From Gallionella sp. (GTDB lineage Bacteria > Pseudomonadota > Gammaproteobacteria > Burkholderiales > Gallionellaceae), in contig SCPW01000054.1 of assembly GCA_004298605.1 (NCBI GenBank), forward strand, positions 1 through 6,628: 6,628 nt of DNA, in the 5' to 3' direction. Numbering within the stretch: the stretch's first letter is position 1; the number at the start of each line of letters is the position of its first letter. Positions 1 through 4,738 of this stretch are shown piece by piece. Position numbers and translations under genes: made by a program. The notes beneath the pieces were generated by a model that worked only from the letters and a program-made list of their open reading frames with translations, searched no databases and was not told the origin of the DNA.

Positions 1-2
1 TA

Positions 3-1703
3 GGGGCAGCCGACGCCGCAGATAAACCAGAGGTTATTCCAGGATGGCAGAATGCGGATCACGCACCAAAGGATTCGCCGCTTCATGACCCGATGATTTT
101 ATACGCTTCCGGCGGTGTGGACGGCAAAGTGGCGGTGATAGGTCTTCCCAGTTTCAGGACTTATCGGCACATCGATTGCGGCGTCGATCTGCACGAGGTT
201 GTATTTAGCGGTAGCCCATTGGGTAACAAGAATGGAACGCCGGATGGCAAATACCTGTATGTCAACGACAAGGGCGCCAACACGATTTGCGAACTCAATT
301 TGCAAACGGGCTTTATGGAAAGAATCATCGCGCTGCCTTTCCCGTTTGGTGTCCACCATATTGCACTGAGCACCGATGGCAAGAGCCTGTTTTCAACAGG
401 TGAGTACACCGGCAAAATGGCCAAGACCGACATCGCTTCAGGCAAAACAGAAGTCATCGACTGGGGTCCCTCTCCGAGCGCCCCGGACTATCTTGACGCC
501 GGTAAAGATGGTAAGCATATTTTCTCGAACAACTATTACCATTCCACCGTGGGTGTATTTTCCACCAGCCCTTTCAAGTTAGTGAAGGAAATACCGGTAG
601 GCAAGAACCCGCACGGCACCGACGTTATTCCGGAAGGCACGATGGTGCTGGTGAGCGATAAACTCTCGGCGACCATGACCATCATCGACACCGAAAAACT
701 GGCGGTAAAGAAAGTATTGCCGACCTGCGCGGGTCCTCTTCATTCGGTAATGGACGTATATAACAAGGATGGCGGTTCTTACCGGGCTGGCATAGATAGT
801 TCCAAGGGGTTGACTTCCAAGTACGCCTACGAGAGTTGCTTCGTAGCGGACGCCAACGTGAAAGTGGATCTCAAGAAACTTGAAGTGGTCGATGAAATCC
901 CAACTCACTACAGAACGGGTCATATTTCCATCAGCGCGGACAACTCGTATGTGATGGCTTTGAACAAGTTCTCGACCGGCCTGTTCAGCCCGACAGGTAT
1001 CGTTTATCCGGTAAACTTTGAAATGTGGGATGCGCGGGAGAAGAGCCCGACCTACGGCAAAACCTTGAAGATCACCCCGGTTGACGGTGAACCGCATAAC
1101 GCCAAGAGCCTCATGTCTTATCTGATCAAGGATTGGACCAAGGGCGAGGCGGAGCAAGGCGGCTTGCTGAAAACGGCGGGTATGACCCCTGTGCTCGACC
1201 CTGCCCACAGGGCGAAGTCAAAGAGGTATATGATCCCCAAGGAGAGCACACCACCGGGCGTCAAGGTTGTTGATGGTGTCAAGGAAATTCACATCAAGGC
1301 CTTCAGCTACGGATACATTCCCCGGCAGGTCAGGGTGAACAAGGGTGATAAGGTCAGGATATTTGCCACGAATATCGACAAAGCGGCAGGTATTACCAAG
1401 AACCCTGATGTCACCATGGGGCTGACCATATATGGCCCATATGGCTTGAGGACAAACATGGATCTTCCGCGCGGGGTGACCGCAGTGCATGAGTTTACTG
1501 CGGATATTGCAGGGGAATATGAAATCTTCTGTACGCACTTCTGCGGACCGTTGCACCTGGAGATGAGGGCAACGTTCTTTGTTGATGATCCTAAGAAGGG
1601 TCCTTCCAACCTTGCCGTTGGTGAGTATGCTGCAGCGCAACATCTGCCTGGCTTGGTGGAAGAGGGTCAGGTCACGATAGCGGAGCGTGTAAAGGGTCTG
1701 TAA
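3..1703 (+). CDS. NosZ-like copper protein (propeller plus CuA-type cupredoxin domain), 5' partial
   Basis: Nitrous oxide reductase-family protein, expected to be periplasmic. The first in-frame ATG is at 93, but the frame stays open back to the left edge. Those 30 extra codons carry NosZ-like N-terminal sequence before the conserved SGG..GKV..IGLPS stretch, so the true start lies upstream. Residues below count from the ATG at 93. Residues 1-340 form a beta-propeller with NosZ landmarks: DGKYLYVNDK (51-60), GVHH (86-89), NPHG (172-175), GPLH (214-217), TGH (275-277) and GEPH (332-335). These supply H88, H174, H217, H277 and H335 as probable CuZ ligands. The family DxHHxH motif is reduced to D32-L-H34-E-V-V. 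Residues 395-510 form a cupredoxin domain with the CuA loop C480-x3-C484-x3-H488-x2-M491. H482 sits where NosZ has Trp, and M442 sits where the first CuA His is expected. Catalysis of N2O reduction is therefore uncertain. It could be a divergent or 'lactonase-type' NosZ or a repurposed electron-transfer protein. Family call is firm; function is not. Confidence 0.85.
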   Translation, partial: GAADAADKPEVIPGWQNADHAPKDSPLHDPMILYASGGVDGKVAVIGLPSFRTYRHIDCGVDLHEVVFSGSPLGNKNGTPDGKYLYVNDKGANTICELNLQTGFMERIIALPFPFGVHHIALSTDGKSLFSTGEYTGKMAKTDIASGKTEVIDWGPSPSAPDYLDAGKDGKHIFSNNYYHSTVGVFSTSPFKLVKEIPVGKNPHGTDVIPEGTMVLVSDKLSATMTIIDTEKLAVKKVLPTCAGPLHSVMDVYNKDGGSYRAGIDSSKGLTSKYAYESCFVADANVKVDLKKLEVVDEIPTHYRTGHISISADNSYVMALNKFSTGLFSPTGIVYPVNFEMWDAREKSPTYGKTLKITPVDGEPHNAKSLMSYLIKDWTKGEAEQGGLLKTAGMTPVLDPAHRAKSKRYMIPKESTPPGVKVVDGVKEIHIKAFSYGYIPRQVRVNKGDKVRIFATNIDKAAGITKNPDVTMGLTIYGPYGLRTNMDLPRGVTAVHEFTADIAGEYEIFCTHFCGPLHLEMRATFFVDDPKKGPSNLAVGEYAAAQHLPGLVEEGQVTIAERVKGL

Positions 1704-1742
1704 TTTACATTTACTCTTTGTGCACAGATGAATAAACCGGCC

Positions 1743-1763
1743 ACCCCCCCTGCGGGGGGGGGT
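1743..1763 (+). promoter_or_regulatory. G/C hairpin between NosZ-like gene and cytochrome c gene
   Basis: Seven C bases (1744-1750) face a run of nine G (1754-1762). A1743 can pair with T1763, giving an 8-bp stem with a five-base loop. It lies 40 bases after the stop of the NosZ-like gene and just before the cytochrome ribosome binding site. No U-rich tract follows, so it is not a standard intrinsic terminator. It may stabilise or process the mRNA, or set a different expression level for the two genes. That role is inference. Confidence 0.5.
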
Positions 1764-1769
1764 CTAAAG

Positions 1770-1775
1770 GGAGAA
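1770..1775 (+). promoter_or_regulatory. Ribosome binding site of cytochrome c gene
   Basis: A GGGAGA-type Shine-Dalgarno sequence lies a few bases before the ATG at 1783. This fixes that start, which also begins a good signal peptide. Confidence 0.6.
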
Positions 1776-1782
1776 ATCGAAA

Positions 1783-2727
1783 ATGAAGAATGACAAGTTG
1801 AGGATAGGCCTAATCGCAATGACAAGTTTAGGCTTCATGTGGGGGAGTTCATCGGTTCTGGCCGCGGAGAAGCGATGCACTGCCGGGGGGGTGAAGGTAG
1901 AGTGCCCCACACTGACCGAAAAGGAAGCGGAGGCGGCAGCGGACGCATTTGGGAAAGAAGCCGCTGATTTTTCTGCAGGTAAAGGCGGTAGCACCTATGG
2001 GGTTGCGCCGTTCGACTATTTGACGGGCGTGGGCAAGCGGGCCAATTCCGACACCAAAACTTTCAAAACGGATAGTGGCTATGGCTCCAATGCAGGCTCG
2101 GCCAAGACAGAGTTGTGGGATCGGGTAAAAAATCCTGCGCAGGGGGCTGCCGTATACGATCAATGGACAAATAACTGGTCACCTAAATTCGGTGAGACGC
2201 TCGTTGCAGGCGCTGACCCAAATCAAGGAAAGACGTATTATTACTCCTACTGTATCGCCTGTCATGGCTGGATGATGCACGGCGACGGCCCCAGTGCCGC
2301 CGAGCTGAACCCGCGGCCAAGGACGCTGACCAGAGGCGATTACATGAACAAAAAGACCAATCTTGAATTGTTTACTGTAATCAAGGGCGGCGGTGAGGCC
2401 GTGTCGCTCTCTTCATCCATGCCTAATTGGGGGAATGTTCTTCATGATCAGGATATCTGGAATATCATCGCTTTCATAAGGACGATGCAGGATGTCAAAC
2501 CGCCGAAAAGCATAGAAGAATATCTCAACCCAAAATCAACTTTTAAACCGATCAAGGGTGATGTGGATGCACTTAATGCGGCGGCAAATAAAGACTTCAA
2601 AGAAGCGCAGGAATTGATTGAATCGGATATAGCCGGACGTGGCGGCGATATTCTTGTCGGAGGCGGATTTGTCGAAGGTGGCAATAGGCAGAAGGCGAGC
2701 GATGTCACATTGAAGGTTAAACATTAA
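1783..2727 (+). CDS. Exported mono-haem class I cytochrome c
   Basis: Periplasmic c-type cytochrome of 314 residues. Residues 1-28 look like a Sec signal peptide: basic start, hydrophobic core LIAMTSLGFMWGSSS, likely cleavage after VLA or VLAA. One haem motif is present, C157-I-A-C160-H161, followed by HGDGP. M213 in SSSMPNWG is the probable distal axial ligand, followed by the typical class I closing helix DIWNIIAFIRTMQ (224-236). About 125 residues lie between the signal peptide and the haem domain. They include C32 and C41, which could form a disulphide. A roughly 75-residue tail follows the haem domain. Neither extension matches a domain I recognise, and the protein is clearly longer than a minimal cytochrome c. 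It follows the NosZ-like gene by 79 bases on the same strand, and cytochromes c are common partners in nos clusters, so it is a plausible electron donor or acceptor for that protein. The class is confident; the partner is inferred. Confidence 0.88.
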   Translation: MKNDKLRIGLIAMTSLGFMWGSSSVLAAEKRCTAGGVKVECPTLTEKEAEAAADAFGKEAADFSAGKGGSTYGVAPFDYLTGVGKRANSDTKTFKTDSGYGSNAGSAKTELWDRVKNPAQGAAVYDQWTNNWSPKFGETLVAGADPNQGKTYYYSYCIACHGWMMHGDGPSAAELNPRPRTLTRGDYMNKKTNLELFTVIKGGGEAVSLSSSMPNWGNVLHDQDIWNIIAFIRTMQDVKPPKSIEEYLNPKSTFKPIKGDVDALNAAANKDFKEAQELIESDIAGRGGDILVGGGFVEGGNRQKASDVTLKVKH

Positions 2728-2736
2728 GGGCTTACA

Positions 2737-2957
2737 ATGGCAAAAGTTCACTTGGATATTGAGGTGTGCAGGTAGGTCTAAAATATCGAACTTGCAGTAA
2801 GTGATGGTTTGAGCGAGGTATGTCCAACAGGTGCAAAACCATGGATATACCTCTCTTATTTTGAGGGCGTCAAAAAAATTCTCCCTTTTCAAAGTTATCG
2901 GCACCTGAATTTGCCGAATGGTTCGCGGATATGCGTATCAATGTTCATAAAGCTTAA
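2737..2957 (+). pseudogene. Probable decayed small cysteine-containing gene
   Basis: An ATG at 2737 has a good upstream AAGGG spaced for ribosome binding, 9 bases after the cytochrome stop. It reads MAKVHLDIEVCR and then hits TAG at 2773. Protein-like sequence continues in pieces. GLKYRTCSK lies in the frame of 2775. LSEVCPTGAKPWIYLSYFEG continues in the original frame up to an A7 run (about 2872-2878). LSAPEFAEWFADMRINVHKA then runs in the third piece to TAA at 2955-2957. Joining them needs about three small indels, and one extra A in the A7 run would make the last join. The CxxC-like and CPTGA segments recall ferredoxin-type metal-binding proteins, but I do not recognise the family. The reading is by eye. 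The region could instead be non-coding, or the frameshifts could be sequencing errors. Confidence 0.4.
2898..2917. repeat. Short inverted repeat upstream of Usp gene
   Basis: TCGGCA (2898-2903) and TGCCGA (2912-2917) are perfect 6-base inverted arms around an 8-base loop, about 60 bases before the Usp start. It could be an operator or hairpin, but it also lies inside the probable decayed gene. Arms this short can occur by chance. Confidence 0.2.
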
Positions 2958-2965
2958 AGCAAACT

Positions 2966-2970
2966 AGAGG
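2966..2970 (+). promoter_or_regulatory. Ribosome binding site of Usp gene
   Basis: AGAGG lies 8 bases before the ATG at 2979, a normal spacing. It supports this start for the Usp-domain protein. I see no convincing -35/-10 pair in the gap before it. Confidence 0.6.
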
Positions 2971-2978
2971 TACATCAC

Positions 2979-4736
2979 ATGACCCCCCCAGTTTCTCTGG
3001 CCGTTTTCGAAGAGTTACACCCCTCGCTTGACACCCATTTACACCAACGTATTTTGGTCGCGCTGGATTCCTCCGACCACGCCAATGCCGCCATGCAAAG
3101 CGCCGCCGAACTGGCGGAATTGGCCTGCGACCCCGTGATCACTGGCTCCCACGTCTACGCCGCCAAACTGCACGACATGCGCTTCCGCCAGATGGAAGGC
3201 GGCCTGCCCGAACAGTTCCGGCAGGAACCGGAACTGGAGCGCCAGCGGGATGTGCATGACGACCTAATCACCCGTGGTTTATCGATCATCACCGACTCGT
3301 ATCTCGATCAGGCGGCAAGCCAATGCGATCAACTCGGTATCGAATTCAAGCGCAGCTCGCTGGAAGGTAAAAATTACCGGGCGCTCACCCAAGAAGCCAA
3401 TTCGGGCGCTTATGACCTGCTCGTCATGGGCGCACTGGGTCTCGGCGCGATAGGGGGCAGCCGCTTGGGCAGCGTATGCAAACGGGTGGCGCGGCGTTCG
3501 GTGATCGACACGCTGGTCATCAAGGAACCCGACCGCTCTATCAAGGAAGGCCCGATAGTCGTCGCGGTGGACGGCTCGCACAAGTCCTACGGTGGGCTGC
3601 TCACCGCGCTGGCCTTGGCCGAGCAATGGCAGATACCGGTCAAGGTCGTCGCCGCCTTCGATCCATACTACCATTACGTCGCGTTCAACCGCATTGCCGG
3701 GGTGCTGTCCGAAGAAGCGGGCAAGGTCTTCAAATTCAAGGAACAAGAAAAGCTGCACGAAGAAATCATCGACTCGGGGTTGGCCAAAATATACGACGGC
3801 CACCTGGCGGTCGCCCGTTCCATCGCCGGGGATTACGGCATCGAAATAGAGACCGTGCTGCTGGATGGCAAACCCCACGACGCCATCGAAAAATACGTCA
3901 AAAAAATCAAACCTTCGCTGCTGGTCATCGGCAAACTGGGCATCCACGCCGACGGCGAACTGGATATCGGCGGCAACAGCGAAAACCTGCTGCACAACGT
4001 GGATTGCGCCATTCTGCTCAGCATGCGCGAACACCATCCGGAAATCGACGTCGTGTCCGGCGTCACCACCTCCTGGACCCACGAAGCCGAAGCCCGGATG
4101 GAGCGCGTTCCCTCCTTCGTCCGCAATATGGCGCGCATGGCCATCATGCGTTACGCCCAGGAACACGGCCACACCGTCATCACCCAACGGATCGTGGACG
4201 AAGCGACCGCCCAGCTCATGCCCAACCACGCGGAACAGGCGATGGGAGAAATCGTCGCCGCCTTTGATGCCGGGGAACTGAAGCGCAAACCTGGGGAAGA
4301 AGCCATGCGCTGGTCCGAAGAGGCGGTCGCGCTGCTGCGCACCATCGGAGACCTGTCCGTGCGCGGCAACCTGAGCATGCGCGCCGAGAAAAAAGCCCGC
4401 CAGGAAAAAAGCGCCACGGTGGAAGCGGACCACATCCGACCGTTCCTCGACGCCTCGGCACCGGCTGATGTTCGGCCCGCAGCACCCCACTGGCAGGCAG
4501 CCGCGCTGGCTCGCCTGATGCGCGTGCCCGAAGGCTTCATGCGCGACCAATGCAAGCAACGCATCGAGGGTTTCGCGCAACAAAACGGCCACGCCGAAAT
4601 CACCTTGGATGTGGCGGAAAACGGCCTCAAGCTGGCCCGCGGCGAAATGGAAAAAACCATGCGGGGGCAAAGTGCGTCTGCCGCCGAGCCAGCGCAACGT
4701 GGTTGCCCGCTCGGCTTCGGTAAGAAGCAACGATAA
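2979..4736 (+). CDS. Tandem universal stress protein with C-terminal PCP_red-like modules
   Basis: Cytoplasmic protein of 585 residues with no signal peptide or membrane segment. Usp domain 1 spans about 24-182, opening with RILVALDSSDHA. It has a complete nucleotide-binding signature G151-x2-G154-x9-G164-S165, so it probably binds ATP. Usp domain 2 spans about 191-348, opening with PIVVAVDGS. Its signature is G318-x2-G321-x9-G331-G332, slightly off consensus. The tail (about 370-585) is unusual for Usp proteins. Residues 371-413 (MERVPSFVRNMARMAIMRYA.., then ..ITQRIVDEA) closely resemble the PCP_red domain of protochlorophyllide reductase subunit B. Residues 508-552 (RLMRVPEGFMRDQCKQRIEG..) are a second copy, and 443-491 form a more diverged module. 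The protein ends in a basic GCPLGFGKK tail. Its stop overlaps the radical SAM start by one base, so the two are co-expressed and probably act together. Domain identities are firm for Usp and good for PCP_red. Role unknown; nucleotide-regulated cofactor binding or delivery is an inference. Confidence 0.88.
   Translation: MTPPVSLAVFEELHPSLDTHLHQRILVALDSSDHANAAMQSAAELAELACDPVITGSHVYAAKLHDMRFRQMEGGLPEQFRQEPELERQRDVHDDLITRGLSIITDSYLDQAASQCDQLGIEFKRSSLEGKNYRALTQEANSGAYDLLVMGALGLGAIGGSRLGSVCKRVARRSVIDTLVIKEPDRSIKEGPIVVAVDGSHKSYGGLLTALALAEQWQIPVKVVAAFDPYYHYVAFNRIAGVLSEEAGKVFKFKEQEKLHEEIIDSGLAKIYDGHLAVARSIAGDYGIEIETVLLDGKPHDAIEKYVKKIKPSLLVIGKLGIHADGELDIGGNSENLLHNVDCAILLSMREHHPEIDVVSGVTTSWTHEAEARMERVPSFVRNMARMAIMRYAQEHGHTVITQRIVDEATAQLMPNHAEQAMGEIVAAFDAGELKRKPGEEAMRWSEEAVALLRTIGDLSVRGNLSMRAEKKARQEKSATVEADHIRPFLDASAPADVRPAAPHWQAAALARLMRVPEGFMRDQCKQRIEGFAQQNGHAEITLDVAENGLKLARGEMEKTMRGQSASAAEPAQRGCPLGFGKKQR
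4089..4217 (+). other. PCP_red-like module 1 of Usp protein
   Basis: Usp-protein residues 371-413. It fits the pattern (M/L)xRVPxFVRxxxRxxxxxYAxxxGxxxITxxxVxxA expected of PCP_red (PF08369-type). It is the clearest copy in the window and the best match to RSAM residues 372-413, where RVPSF is followed by (V/L)R. Assigned by eye, not by a profile search. Confidence 0.65.
4500..4634 (+). other. PCP_red-like module 2 of Usp protein
   Basis: Usp-protein residues 508-552: ALARLMRVPEGFMRDQCKQR, a spacer ending in GHAEIT, then a helix. It keeps the VP..F.R start, the Gly and the IT of the pattern, and has one extra residue after VP. It aligns with the last module of the neighbouring radical SAM protein, which opens LARVLSAPDFNRAGIKKAAE. 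Confidence 0.55.
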
Positions 4737-4738
4737 TG
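4734..4738 (+). promoter_or_regulatory. TAATG stop-start overlap
   Basis: The TAA of the Usp gene (4734-4736) shares its last A with the ATG of the radical SAM gene (4736-4738). No strong Shine-Dalgarno sequence precedes it, only a weak AAGAAG. Translational coupling or reinitiation is therefore likely, with near-equal production of the two proteins. Confidence 0.75.

Noticed and set aside
93..1703. NirF/NirN-type haem d1 propeller as identity of the first gene
   Set aside because: The order of NosZ landmarks and the C-terminal CuA loop C-x3-C-x3-H-x2-M fit NosZ, not haem d1 proteins.
1743..1763. Intrinsic terminator between the NosZ-like and cytochrome genes
   Set aside because: The stem is strong but no T-rich run follows. 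The next bases are CTAAAGGGAG, leading into the ribosome binding site.
2536..2904. Minus-strand open frame of 122 codons across the gap after the cytochrome gene
   Set aside because: It covers the cytochrome 3' end and shows no motif. The + strand pieces in the gap look more protein-like.
2900..2915. Sigma-54-like GGCAC...TTTGC sequence before the Usp gene
   Set aside because: The GG and GC elements are 11 bases apart instead of the required 10, and the site lies inside the probable decayed gene.
2911..2941. Possible -35/-10 pair TTGCCG and TATCAA before the Usp gene
   Set aside because: The spacing is 19 bases and both hexamers are weak matches, so it is not supportable as a promoter.
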